Shown here: positions 1 to 7,916 of the stretch, piece by piece
How the letters are laid out: each line of letters starts with the position of its first letter
Numbering within the stretch: the first letter of the stretch is position 1
NCBI GenBank assembly: GCA_012735285.1
Contig: JAAYHT010000034.1
Coordinates: forward strand, 1-10,673
Source of the DNA: Clostridiales bacterium
GTDB lineage: Bacteria; Bacillota; Clostridia; Peptostreptococcales; Anaerovoracaceae
Direction of reading: 5' to 3'
Length of the DNA stretch: 10,673 nucleotides
Notes under the pieces: model-generated
Told to the model about the DNA's origin: nothing
What the model saw: the letters and a program-made list of their open reading frames with translations, nothing else
Databases searched by the model: none
Program-made: the position numbers and the translations under genes

Positions 1-41
1 ATGATTGACTACTCTAGATAGTAATATTTTTTTAATGTTTT

Positions 42-71
42 TTGATATATATTTTTATCCTTGCGTATGTT
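42..71 (+). promoter_or_regulatory. Candidate promoter upstream of radC (weak)
   Basis: TTGATA at 42-47 (one mismatch to the -35 consensus) is followed after 18 nt by TATGTT at 66-71 (two mismatches to TATAAT). It would start transcription around position 78 and could drive the radC-mre operon. The region is so AT-rich that chance matches are expected, and TAAAAT at 71-76 is an alternative -10 without a good -35. Nothing else was recognised in 1-149. The few in-frame codons at the left edge that end at a TAG (19-21) could be the tail of an upstream gene, but they are too short to identify. Confidence 0.3.
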
Positions 72-149
72 AAAATAAAATATTGATATATGGCGATAGG
101 GATTTTCCTGGGATATAAGAGTATGAGGTGGCCCCAGGGAGAGAGTAAA

Positions 150-854
150 GTGAGTAAAAAAACAAATAAGGGTGATATCACTATTAAAGAGCTTCCTATG
201 AATGAGAGACCAAGAGAGAAATTGATTAGATATGGTCCGGAAGCCTTGTCTAATAGTGAACTTCTAGCTATTTTAATTGGCACGGGCATGAAAAATACAT
301 CAGCCCTGACATTGGCAAGCCAGATACTGGCTTTAAGCGAGGAAGGAATATCTTATTTAGCCGACGTAACCCCGGAGGAGCTATCCAAAGTGCAAGGAAT
401 AGGAATAGCAAAGTCTTGCCAGATTATATCGGCAATAGAACTTGGAAAGAGGATAGCACAGACACCAAGGAACAAAAGGATTTCTGTAGGGTCACCTGAA
501 GAGGTAGCAGCTCTTTACATGGAAGAGCTGAGATATAGAAAAAAAGAAATTTTTAAGGTAATTTTCCTCAACACTAAAAACGAGATTATTTTTACAGAGG
601 ATATTTCAATTGGCAATTTAAATAGTTCAATTGTTCATCCTAGAGAAGTATTTCGAAGCGCTGTGAGAAGAGGCGCAGCCTCTATAATAGTAATACATAA
701 TCATCCAAGTGGGAATCCTACGCCCAGTCAAAATGATATCAATGTTACTAAAAGACTGGTTGAAGTTGGAGAGTTAATAGGAATTCCAGTACTTGACCAC
801 TTGATAATTGGAGACGGGGTTTTTGTAAGCCTCAAAGAAAAAATGTTAATGTAA
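150..854 (+). CDS. radC: RadC family protein (UPF0758), MPN/JAB domain
   Basis: RadC homologue of 234 residues. The N-terminal half is the RadC helical/helix-hairpin-helix part, with PREKLIRYGPEALSNSELLA near the start and VQGIGIAKS around residues 81-89. The C-terminal half is the MPN/JAB fold with the metal-site signature HNHPSGNPTPSQND (His183, His185, Ser187, Asp196). The family's role is not settled: it was once linked to recombinational repair, but the MPN motif suggests a metal-dependent hydrolase. I chose the GTG at 150 because AGGGAGAGAG lies at 136-145 with good spacing and the length matches the usual 225-235 aa. The in-frame ATGs at 90 and 123 would add 20 or 9 residues with no homology and poor ribosome binding sites. 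It is the first gene of the cluster, 22 nt before mreB, an arrangement common in Firmicutes. Confidence 0.93.
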   Translation: MSKKTNKGDITIKELPMNERPREKLIRYGPEALSNSELLAILIGTGMKNTSALTLASQILALSEEGISYLADVTPEELSKVQGIGIAKSCQIISAIELGKRIAQTPRNKRISVGSPEEVAALYMEELRYRKKEIFKVIFLNTKNEIIFTEDISIGNLNSSIVHPREVFRSAVRRGAASIIVIHNHPSGNPTPSQNDINVTKRLVEVGELIGIPVLDHLIIGDGVFVSLKEKMLM

Positions 855-876
855 ATAAACCGAAAGGAGAGCTAGA

Positions 877-1911
877 ATGTGCTTGGGCTTTTTCACGCAT
901 GATATAGGGATTGATTTAGGTACTGCAAATACACTTATATATTCGAAAAATAAGGGGATTATTCTCCATGAGCCTTCTGTTATAGCTATAGATGAGGACT
1001 CGAAGACTGTCTTGGCTGTAGGTAATAAGGCAAAGGAAATGGTTGGACGAGCACCTGGGCATATAAGAGTTGTCAGGCCGCTTGAAGACGGTGTTATCTC
1101 AGATTTTATGATGACTCAAGCCATGTTAAAGGAATTTATTCGTAAAGTACTTCCGGAACACTCATTTTTAACAAAAGTAAGGATTGTAATCGGTGTACCA
1201 TCAGGAGTTACCGGTGTAGAGAAACGTGCCGTAGAAGAAGTAGTTAGATACATGGGTGCCAAAGAAGTATTCATATTGGATGAACCGATGGCTGCTGCCA
1301 TTGGTGTGGGAATCCCTGTAGATGAACCAAATGGATATATGATTGCGGATATAGGTGGAGGGACATCTGATATAGCTATTATAGCCCTTGGAGGTATCGT
1401 TACCAGTGTTTCTTTAAGGATCGCCGGTGATGAAATGGATGAGGCTATAATTGCATACATGAGAAAAAACTATAATCTATTGATAGGCGAGAAGACCGCT
1501 GAAGAAATGAAGATGAAAATAAACACCATTTACCCCGATGGATCTGAAGAATATTATACTATCGAAGCAAAGGGTCGTGATATAATCACAGGACTACCCA
1601 AATCTGTTGTAGTCGATTCGAAAGATATGCTTAATGCACTTCAAGAAATAATTGATATAATAATCGAAGGGATTAAAAATACCTTAGAAAACGCACCACC
1701 AGAATTATCTGCTGACATATACGCAAATGGCATGATTCTAGCAGGTGGAGGCGCTTTGCTCAAGGGTTTGGATAAGTTGATAGAGAGTCAAACCGGCTTA
1801 AAAGTAACAGTTGCTGAAAATGCATTAGAAGCAGTTGCTGAAGGAACTGGAAAAAGCTTGAGTAAAATTAGAAACCTGAAAAGATATACCATGAGGGATC
1901 GGAGATATTAG
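877..1911 (+). CDS. mreB: Rod shape-determining actin homologue MreB
   Basis: MreB, the bacterial actin that polymerises with ATP under the membrane and orients the elongation machinery along the side wall. It has 344 residues, the normal length. Visible motifs are phosphate-1 DIGIDLGTANTLIY (9-22), the connecting VRPLEDGVISDF (66-77), GVPSGVT (106-112), LDEPMAAAIG (134-143) with the catalytic-region Glu, phosphate-2 DIGGGTSDIAII (158-169), RIAGDEMDEAI (181-191), GRDIITGLPK (233-242) and the adenosine motif MILAGGGALLKGLDKLI (286-302). Phosphate-2 reads TSD where most MreBs read TTE, and the C-terminal ALEAVAEGTG lacks the usual Cys-Val, so it is a somewhat diverged paralogue type. The ATG follows AAAGGAG (863-869) by 7 nt. 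Tandem stops TAG-TAA end the gene 3 nt before mreC. Confidence 0.97.
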   Translation: MCLGFFTHDIGIDLGTANTLIYSKNKGIILHEPSVIAIDEDSKTVLAVGNKAKEMVGRAPGHIRVVRPLEDGVISDFMMTQAMLKEFIRKVLPEHSFLTKVRIVIGVPSGVTGVEKRAVEEVVRYMGAKEVFILDEPMAAAIGVGIPVDEPNGYMIADIGGGTSDIAIIALGGIVTSVSLRIAGDEMDEAIIAYMRKNYNLLIGEKTAEEMKMKINTIYPDGSEEYYTIEAKGRDIITGLPKSVVVDSKDMLNALQEIIDIIIEGIKNTLENAPPELSADIYANGMILAGGGALLKGLDKLIESQTGLKVTVAENALEAVAEGTGKSLSKIRNLKRYTMRDRRY

Positions 1912-1914
1912 TAA

Positions 1915-2760
1915 ATGAAATGGTATCAGGAACATGCAAGATTGATCATAATTCTGATAATTATACTATTACTATTGTCACTTACCATTGCATCATTTAT
2001 TCATCAGGGGAGCAATTCCTGGTTAGGAAGACAGATTGAGAGTGTGACTGCCTTTATTCAAGAACCTGTATCAGGGGCAGGTAAGGGGATAAGCACAACG
2101 ATAAGGGGTATTTTTCAATTTAGAAAACTTTTGGCTGAAAACAATGCGCTAAAAGAAGAAATAGCAGAACTAAAAAAAGAGCTTATAGACCAGACTCTTT
2201 TACAGGAGGACTTGGCCGAGCTTAGGAACTTATCAGCTGCGTTAAATTTTAAAAACCCACAAGAAAAATTCAGCCATGTTACAGGTACTGTGATTGCTAT
2301 TGATGGTTCTCAATGGTATCGGATTTTCACAATTAATATAGGATCTAAAGATGGGGTTCATAAGGATGCTGTTGTAATAAATGCTGATGGTTTAATAGGC
2401 AGGGTCTTAGAAGTTGGTGAAGACTGGGCAAAGGTGATCTCGATAATAGATGAGAATAACAAGGTGAGCTTTCAAGTTTTTAGAGATTTAAGTCTTTTGG
2501 GAATACTATCAGGAGATGGTAATGGCGGGATCACCGGTTATATGCTCGATGAAAGTGCTACTGTTATTGAAGGTGATGTTTTAATTACCTCCGGGATGGA
2601 ATTATATCCTCGCGGAATACCTATAGGAAAAGTCAGCCGTGTAGTTTGGGACAAGGATGCTCTGCTTAGAATGGTGGAGATTGATCCTGCAGTAAATTTT
2701 AATAACATTCAAAAAGTAACGGTGATAATAACAAAACCTAATACTGGAGTAGAGTCGTGA
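1915..2760 (+). CDS. mreC: Rod shape-determining protein MreC
   Basis: MreC, the bitopic membrane scaffold linking MreB/MreD to PBP2 and RodA. It has 281 residues. There is a short cytoplasmic N-terminus (MKWYQEHAR), one transmembrane helix at about 9-29 rich in Ile and Leu, then an extracytoplasmic coiled coil at about 72-108 (FRKLLAENNALKEEIAELKK and following). The rest is the double beta-barrel MreC domain, with ATVIEGDVLITSGM near 215-228 and YPRGIPIGKV near 231-240, both typical of the family. The start lies 3 nt after the mreB stop, with GGAG at 1901-1904 inside the end of mreB. The stop codon overlaps the mreD start (GTGA, 2757-2760), so translational coupling through mreC-mreD is likely. 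Confidence 0.95.
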   Translation: MKWYQEHARLIIILIIILLLLSLTIASFIHQGSNSWLGRQIESVTAFIQEPVSGAGKGISTTIRGIFQFRKLLAENNALKEEIAELKKELIDQTLLQEDLAELRNLSAALNFKNPQEKFSHVTGTVIAIDGSQWYRIFTINIGSKDGVHKDAVVINADGLIGRVLEVGEDWAKVISIIDENNKVSFQVFRDLSLLGILSGDGNGGITGYMLDESATVIEGDVLITSGMELYPRGIPIGKVSRVVWDKDALLRMVEIDPAVNFNNIQKVTVIITKPNTGVES

Positions 2761-3269
2761 AGCGTGGATATGTTTTATTATTCTTTATTGTTGGCTTTAT
2801 ACTTCAATCGACCATGATGCTATATATCAATGTGCTAGGTATTACGCCAAATATTATCCTCTGCCTTGTAGTCCTTTTTTCTTTTGTATTTGAAGGGAAT
2901 CAAGGCATTATATATGGAATTATTTTTGGCCTTATCCAAGATATATGCTTTTCAGTTCTGATTGGACCTGCGGCTATTTCCTATTTTTTAGTAGCTTTAT
3001 TGATGATAGAGATTAAACGTTTCCTTAATAGGGATAGTTTATTAAATGTTCTTTTGGCGTCACTGATTGCAACCGTTATTTACTATCTAATAAACTGGGG
3101 CATAAGCACGCTATTTGGAGGAATTTATAGTTTTGTTTATGTTGCGAGAGGGACAGTAATACTTCTGGTGTTAAATTCAATAGCAATGATAATAGTATAT
3201 CAGCTGATAGGAAAGAGAGCTATAAGATATCCTCAAGACAGATATTATAGGGGTAGGAGCTATTATTAA
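2757..3269 (+). CDS. mreD: Rod shape-determining membrane protein MreD
   Basis: MreD, the small polytopic membrane protein of the elongation complex. It has 170 residues and is almost wholly hydrophobic, with about five to six predicted membrane helices. The family pattern NIILCLVVLFSFVFEGNQG followed by GIIFGLIQDICFS is present (G-x3-G-x2-QD around residues 53-64). The C-terminus is a short basic, Tyr-rich tail (RYPQDRYYRGRSYY). The start is GTG at 2757, overlapping the mreC stop by 4 nt. GGAG at 2746-2749 lies 7 nt upstream, inside mreC. Identification rests on topology, length and position between mreC and the PBP2 gene, because MreD sequences are poorly conserved. Confidence 0.92.
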   Translation: MKRGYVLLFFIVGFILQSTMMLYINVLGITPNIILCLVVLFSFVFEGNQGIIYGIIFGLIQDICFSVLIGPAAISYFLVALLMIEIKRFLNRDSLLNVLLASLIATVIYYLINWGISTLFGGIYSFVYVARGTVILLVLNSIAMIIVYQLIGKRAIRYPQDRYYRGRSYY

Positions 3270-3290
3270 AAAGAAAAGAGCACATAGGAC

Positions 3291-6044
3291 ATGAGATGGA
3301 TTAAGTTCAGACAAAATCAGATACAACTATTAATATTCGTATTGATGTTTGTCTTAATTTTTAGGCTTTTTACCTTAACAGTTGTCGAGGGAACCCATTG
3401 GGATGAAGCGGCGCAGGCGATAAGCATCAAGAGCGTATACACTTCGGCGCCGAGGGGTGAAATCCTGGACCGTTATGGGAGATTATTGGCAGGTAATAGG
3501 CCTAGTTTTACTGTGCAGTTTTCGCAAGGAAACTTAGATGATGAAACATTAAATGAGCAAATTGCTACCGTTATGTCAATATTAGAGAAAAATGGGGATA
3601 CAGTAATCGATAATCTCCCTATAATACTCAATGATGACGGTACATTTTACTATACCTACGATAAAGCGATAGAAGCTTGGCTAATTTCACAGGATATGCC
3701 CATAAGCTATACTGCCGAGGATGCCTTTAACGAATTAAGATCAAGGTACGGCGTAGATGAAGGGCTAGATAAATATGAAGCCCAGATCGAGCTTCAGACT
3801 GTGTATAACGTTTTTCCGCCAATATCGGTGGTAAATATGAAATTTTTAGAACAGCTAAATAAGGAGAGCTTTTTAGGCAGATATTATTTAGATTATGATT
3901 TGACAGCAAAAGAAGCCTTTCATAAATTACGTGAAAAGTTTAAAATAGATTCTGGATTGTCAGATGAAGAAGCCAGAAAAATAATGATAGTCAGGAATGA
4001 GCTGGCATCACAAGGTTATTATAGCTATATTCCTGTGACCATTGCACAGGAAATCTCTAATCAGACAGTTGTAACACTTGAAGAAATAGGTTCGGAACTT
4101 TCCGCAGTAGATGTAGTTGCAGAATCTGTCCGCTATTATCCCAATGGGAAGACTGCAGCCCATGTATTAGGTTATCTTGGACAAATAAATGAGAGTGAGA
4201 AAGAAGCCTATCTTGAAAAAGGTTATAACGTTAGTGATATGGTGGGCAAGGAAGGTATTGAGAAGGCCTTTGAAGATATATTAAAAGGGAAAGACGGAAT
4301 TAAGAATGTTGAAGTAAACGCCTTTGGCGATCTTGTCCGAACTATAAGTGATGATAGGCCAGAAAAAGGTACAGATATCTACCTCACAATAGATTTAGAA
4401 TTGCAGAAAACTGCTGAAGAGGCCTTAGAGCAGGCTTTGGAAAAAATCCTAACAGCAGGAACCTTTGAAAGTATATATGGCAATTATAAGTACGGGAGAA
4501 AGTATAAAAACGCAAATGTAGGCTGTGTTGTAGCCCTTGAAGTCGAAACGGGCGATGTGCTTGCAATGGCGTCTTACCCTTCATTTGATCCAAATCTCTT
4601 TGCTACAGGTATTAGTAAAGAAGATTGGCAGTCGCTACAGTCGGAGAATCCTAGAGATCCCTTGTCACCACTGCCTTTATTCAATGTAGCGGCAAGAACA
4701 GCTGTACAGCCGGGATCAACTTTTAAAATGGTTACCGCTACAGCTGCATTGGACAGTGGGCTTGATCCAAAAAGGAAACTAAGAGATGGCGGTGCGGTTA
4801 AAGTAGGAAACCGTACCTACGGTTGTATATTATGGAATATGTACAGAGGTAATCATGGCTACTTAAATTTGCATGAGGCTATCGAGGTTTCTTGCAACTA
4901 CTATTTCTTTGATATTGCAGTAGGAAGAGATTTCTATAGAGGTGGATCCTTAGGATATAATGAAGAGATAAATATAGATAAGATAACGCATTTTGCTGAG
5001 CAGTATGGCTTGGGGCTTCCAACCGGGATCGAAATAACAGAAACTGTAATACCCGTTCCTAGTGAAGCAAGGAAGATGTCAGCAATGAAAAACTACCTTA
5101 AAAATGTCCTAATAGGAAGGGCAGAACTATATTTTGTTGACGAAGTTATACAAGACAAAGAGCTGCTTATGGAACAAATAAATACGATTGTAAGTTGGAC
5201 AGAGGAGAATCCCAGCAGAAATACTATAATAGATCGCCTATCCAAGTTGGGAATTAAAGAAGATAAGATTGAAACCGTATGTGACCTATGTAAATTTTCA
5301 TATTTTAACCAAGCTACTTGGACCCTTGGAGATGAACTTAATATCTCCATCGGACAGGGGGAGAATGCTTATACTCCCCTACAAATGGCGAACTACGTCG
5401 CTACTATCGGTAATGATGGTAAGAGAAATAGAGTAAGTTTACTAAAGGCAATTGAAGGAGAAGGGTCTGTTGAAAAGGAAGAGCCAGTAGAGATAGAAGT
5501 GAAAGATAAGAATTATTTCAAGGAAATAATTGAAGGTATGAGGCGTGTTGACCATGGACCTAGGGGAAGTGCCAGGGCCATATTTGCAAATTTCCCTGTC
5601 CAGGTAGCAGCTAAAACTGGTACAGCTGAACGTGCAGGTAAAATTAATCCGCCGGATGAAGCTGAATACCTAAAGCAAAACTTAAAAAGAATCAACCCTT
5701 CATTGACCTGGGAGCAGGTTGAGGAGGAAATGAAACGCTTGCTTAAAGAATATCCGGATGTATATACTTCACATAATAGCGCTGCTAGACAGGCTGTTTT
5801 GAATTTATCCAGAGATAGGATTACAGCCAGTACACTGGATGCTTTTAAAGAAGATTATGATAACTTTGCTTGGTTTGTAGCAATGGCGCCAGCAGAAGAT
5901 CCCAAAATTGCGGTGGCAGTATTACTTTTCCAGGGTGGTAGTGGAGGATATGCAGGTCCGGTTGCAAGAGAAGTAATAGGTAAATATTTAGAACTAGACA
6001 AGCAATATAAAGATTATAACTTAGATACTAGTATATCGCAGTGA
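3291..6044 (+). CDS. mrdA: Penicillin-binding protein 2-type transpeptidase (class B PBP), long form
   Basis: Elongation-specific D,D-transpeptidase that cross-links peptidoglycan with RodA. It has 917 residues, well above the 600-700 typical of PBP2. Order: N-terminal membrane anchor (about 11-31); dimerisation/pedestal start TSAPRGEILDRYGRLLAGNR (51-70); extended pedestal (80-360); transpeptidase domain. Active-site motifs are intact: GSTFK with nucleophile Ser476 and Lys479, SCN (534-536), and KTGT (775-778). Extra length sits in three places. The pedestal has two related segments (about 138-174 and 201-240). There is an insert of about 85 residues (590-675) that contains CDLC (664-667), between LPTGIEI and the conserved DELNISIGQGENAYTPLQMANY. 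A third insert of about 75 residues (782-856) lies between KTGTAE and NFAWFVAMAPAEDPKIAV. Long PBP2s are known in Clostridia. The start ATG has only a modest site (AAGAG 3276-3280, or AGGA just upstream). Confidence 0.93.
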   Translation: MRWIKFRQNQIQLLIFVLMFVLIFRLFTLTVVEGTHWDEAAQAISIKSVYTSAPRGEILDRYGRLLAGNRPSFTVQFSQGNLDDETLNEQIATVMSILEKNGDTVIDNLPIILNDDGTFYYTYDKAIEAWLISQDMPISYTAEDAFNELRSRYGVDEGLDKYEAQIELQTVYNVFPPISVVNMKFLEQLNKESFLGRYYLDYDLTAKEAFHKLREKFKIDSGLSDEEARKIMIVRNELASQGYYSYIPVTIAQEISNQTVVTLEEIGSELSAVDVVAESVRYYPNGKTAAHVLGYLGQINESEKEAYLEKGYNVSDMVGKEGIEKAFEDILKGKDGIKNVEVNAFGDLVRTISDDRPEKGTDIYLTIDLELQKTAEEALEQALEKILTAGTFESIYGNYKYGRKYKNANVGCVVALEVETGDVLAMASYPSFDPNLFATGISKEDWQSLQSENPRDPLSPLPLFNVAARTAVQPGSTFKMVTATAALDSGLDPKRKLRDGGAVKVGNRTYGCILWNMYRGNHGYLNLHEAIEVSCNYYFFDIAVGRDFYRGGSLGYNEEINIDKITHFAEQYGLGLPTGIEITETVIPVPSEARKMSAMKNYLKNVLIGRAELYFVDEVIQDKELLMEQINTIVSWTEENPSRNTIIDRLSKLGIKEDKIETVCDLCKFSYFNQATWTLGDELNISIGQGENAYTPLQMANYVATIGNDGKRNRVSLLKAIEGEGSVEKEEPVEIEVKDKNYFKEIIEGMRRVDHGPRGSARAIFANFPVQVAAKTGTAERAGKINPPDEAEYLKQNLKRINPSLTWEQVEEEMKRLLKEYPDVYTSHNSAARQAVLNLSRDRITASTLDAFKEDYDNFAWFVAMAPAEDPKIAVAVLLFQGGSGGYAGPVAREVIGKYLELDKQYKDYNLDTSISQ

Positions 6045-6065
6045 TGGTCAAAAGGAGTATTTAAA

Positions 6066-6785
6066 ATGAAAGAAGTCATAGTTGTTGCATCAGGTAAAGG
6101 CGGTGTCGGAAAGACATTTTTTACTGCTAACATGGGTGCAAAACTAGCTCAAAAAGGTTTTTCCGTTGTTTTGATAGATTTGAATATTGGATTAAGGAGC
6201 CTAGATATATATCTAGGAATGGAGAATCGGGTTGTATATGATATTTCAGATGTAACATCAGGTACATGCCGCTTAAAACAAGCCCTTATTAAGGACAGGC
6301 GATTAAATAAGTTGTATCTGATGTCAGCTCCACAGAATAAATCAAAAGCTGATATATCACCAGAACAATTAACAGAACTCTGCAATGAACTTAAAGAGAC
6401 CTTTGATTACATAATTATTGATGCGCCCTCAGGATTGGAAAAAGGCTTTACTTTGGCAGCAACACCAGCTGATAAGGCGGTTATTATTACTGTTCCAGAA
6501 TATGCAGCAATCAGAGATGCGGATATGCTAGATCAAGTTTTAGATGGTATGGGAATAGAGAACAAAAGTGTAGTAGTAAATAAAATAATGCCTGAATTAT
6601 ATGGTAAAGGCATTGTCCCTGATCCTTTGGAAATATCAGATAGCTTAAGATCCCCCATATCTGGTCTTATACCATATGACCTAAACATAAATATCTCTGC
6701 CAATATGGGTGTTCCTATAGTACTAGCAAAAGGAAACTATATAGAAAAAAACATTTCAAATATAGTTGAAAGTATAATCCGTTAA
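6066..6785 (+). CDS. minD: MinD-like deviant-Walker-A ATPase (derived, no membrane-targeting helix)
   Basis: ParA/MinD-superfamily P-loop ATPase of 239 residues. MinD normally dimerises on the membrane with ATP and recruits MinC to block polar septation. Seen here: deviant Walker A GKGGVGKT (10-17, signature Lys11 and Lys16 present), switch I region DLNIGLRSLDIYLGMENRVV (38-57), KQALIKDRR (71-79), Walker B YIIIDAPSG (115-123, Asp119), and PEYAAIRDAD (144-153). These mark it as MinD rather than a generic ParA. Two departures stand out. The second Asp of the DxD switch (Asp40 in E. coli MinD, needed for ATP hydrolysis) is Asn40 (codon AAT). The protein also ends at NIVESIIR, without the linker and amphipathic C-terminal helix. 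No minC precedes it and no minE follows. AAAGGAG (6051-6057) lies 8 nt upstream of the ATG, 21 nt after the PBP gene. An alternative view is a MinD paralogue with a new role in elongation. Confidence 0.88.
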   Translation: MKEVIVVASGKGGVGKTFFTANMGAKLAQKGFSVVLIDLNIGLRSLDIYLGMENRVVYDISDVTSGTCRLKQALIKDRRLNKLYLMSAPQNKSKADISPEQLTELCNELKETFDYIIIDAPSGLEKGFTLAATPADKAVIITVPEYAAIRDADMLDQVLDGMGIENKSVVVNKIMPELYGKGIVPDPLEISDSLRSPISGLIPYDLNINISANMGVPIVLAKGNYIEKNISNIVESIIR

Positions 6786-7894
6786 AAGTTTATAACCTTA
6801 CTGCGCATACATATATTTAGTACTATTCCAAGGGCTATCATATTGGTTAATACTGAACTGCCCCCGGCACTGATAAATGGCAAAGTTATGCCGGTTACAG
6901 GCATCAGCCCCATAGTCATCCCAATGTTTTGGAAGATTTGAAAGAAGAACATACCTAATATGCCGATAACGATTAAAGAACCGAAGGTATCCTTTGCATT
7001 TTTAGCAATTTTCATAATTCTATAAAGAAAGATCAAATAGAGAACAATTATTACAACTCCACCGACAAAACCCCACTCTTCTACAATTACTGAGAATATG
7101 AAATCAGAATCCTGAACCGGCAGGAATTTGAGCTCTTTTTGAGTACCTTCAAAGAGCCCTTTACCCAAGATCCCACCTGAACCGATAGCTACTTTCGATT
7201 GCCATACCTGGTAATTACCTGGTAATAGAAGATTATCAGGATGAAGAAATGCATCGATACGTTGTTTCTGATGCTCTGCCATAAATCTGTAAACTATTGG
7301 TATAGAAAGTACAACTATGGTTGCAACCTTAGCATAGAGTTTGCCGTCAACACCGGCTGCGAACAACATGATAGCAGCTATAACGGCGATAACTAGTGCG
7401 TTACCTAAATCATTTTGCAAAACTGCTATTATAGCAATAAAGGGAAAAACATATATTCCTGCTATTATCAATCCTTTGAGTGTATGCAAGTTTCCTTGAT
7501 TACGGGTGAGATAACTGGCATAGCAGACAGTAAAGCTGATTTTAACTATTTCCGCTGGTTGAAAGTTCATAATACCAAGATCGATCCATCCTCTTGCTCC
7601 ATACTGCTCTAACCCTAAGCCAGGTATAAAGACCGTAAAAAGGAACAAGATGGATATTACATAAATAATCTTATCCAGCTGTTCTAGAATTAGATAATCA
7701 AATAGCAATATAATAATTATAGCAGCCATACCTAAAATAAAAGCAGCAATCTGTATTTTCATACTGCGAGTGAAAGAAAAGCTTTCACTGTAGGCAGTAC
7801 TTCCAATCATAATTACACTTATAACTGCAAAAATTATTGGAAGAATCAGCAGTGTTTTATCTATATTTTTTAACAAATCTTTGTAATAGTTCAT
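6782..7894 (-). CDS. rodA: SEDS peptidoglycan glycosyltransferase RodA
   Basis: RodA, the multi-pass SEDS polymerase that extends glycan strands with PBP2 during elongation. It has 370 residues from the preferred start. Visible family motifs (numbered from this start): GARGWIDLGIMNFQPAEIVKI (about 99-119), LQNDLGNALV (159-168), LLPGNYQVWQSKVAIGSGG (223-241), LPVQDSDFIFSVIVEEWGF (258-276) with the essential Asp in SDFIF (Asp264), and GLMPVTGITLPFISAGGSS (329-347). I chose the ATG at 7894 (GAGGGA at 7904-7909, 9 nt upstream). The alternative TTG at 7930 would add 12 residues, but its GGAG lies between the -10 box and the expected transcription start, so it would not be on the mRNA. It is transcribed toward minD, and the two stops share TTAA at 6782-6785. 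Confidence 0.95.
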   Translation of the reverse strand: MNYYKDLLKNIDKTLLILPIIFAVISVIMIGSTAYSESFSFTRSMKIQIAAFILGMAAIIIILLFDYLILEQLDKIIYVISILFLFTVFIPGLGLEQYGARGWIDLGIMNFQPAEIVKISFTVCYASYLTRNQGNLHTLKGLIIAGIYVFPFIAIIAVLQNDLGNALVIAVIAAIMLFAAGVDGKLYAKVATIVVLSIPIVYRFMAEHQKQRIDAFLHPDNLLLPGNYQVWQSKVAIGSGGILGKGLFEGTQKELKFLPVQDSDFIFSVIVEEWGFVGGVVIIVLYLIFLYRIMKIAKNAKDTFGSLIVIGILGMFFFQIFQNIGMTMGLMPVTGITLPFISAGGSSVLTNMIALGIVLNICMRSKVINF

Positions 7895-7916
7895 CTTGGC
7901 TAGTCCCTCATTTTTC

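Noticed and set aside
801..829. Internal promoter for mreB at the end of radC (TTGATA, 17 nt, TGTAAG)
   Set aside because: The -10 is a poor match and the site lies in conserved radC coding sequence. The short gap to mreB is adequately explained by operon read-through.
1116..1460. Antisense frames inside mreB, the PBP gene, minD, rny and the permease gene
   Set aside because: These are frames opposite well-identified genes, with no family resemblance or ribosome binding sites. They are by-products of codon bias.
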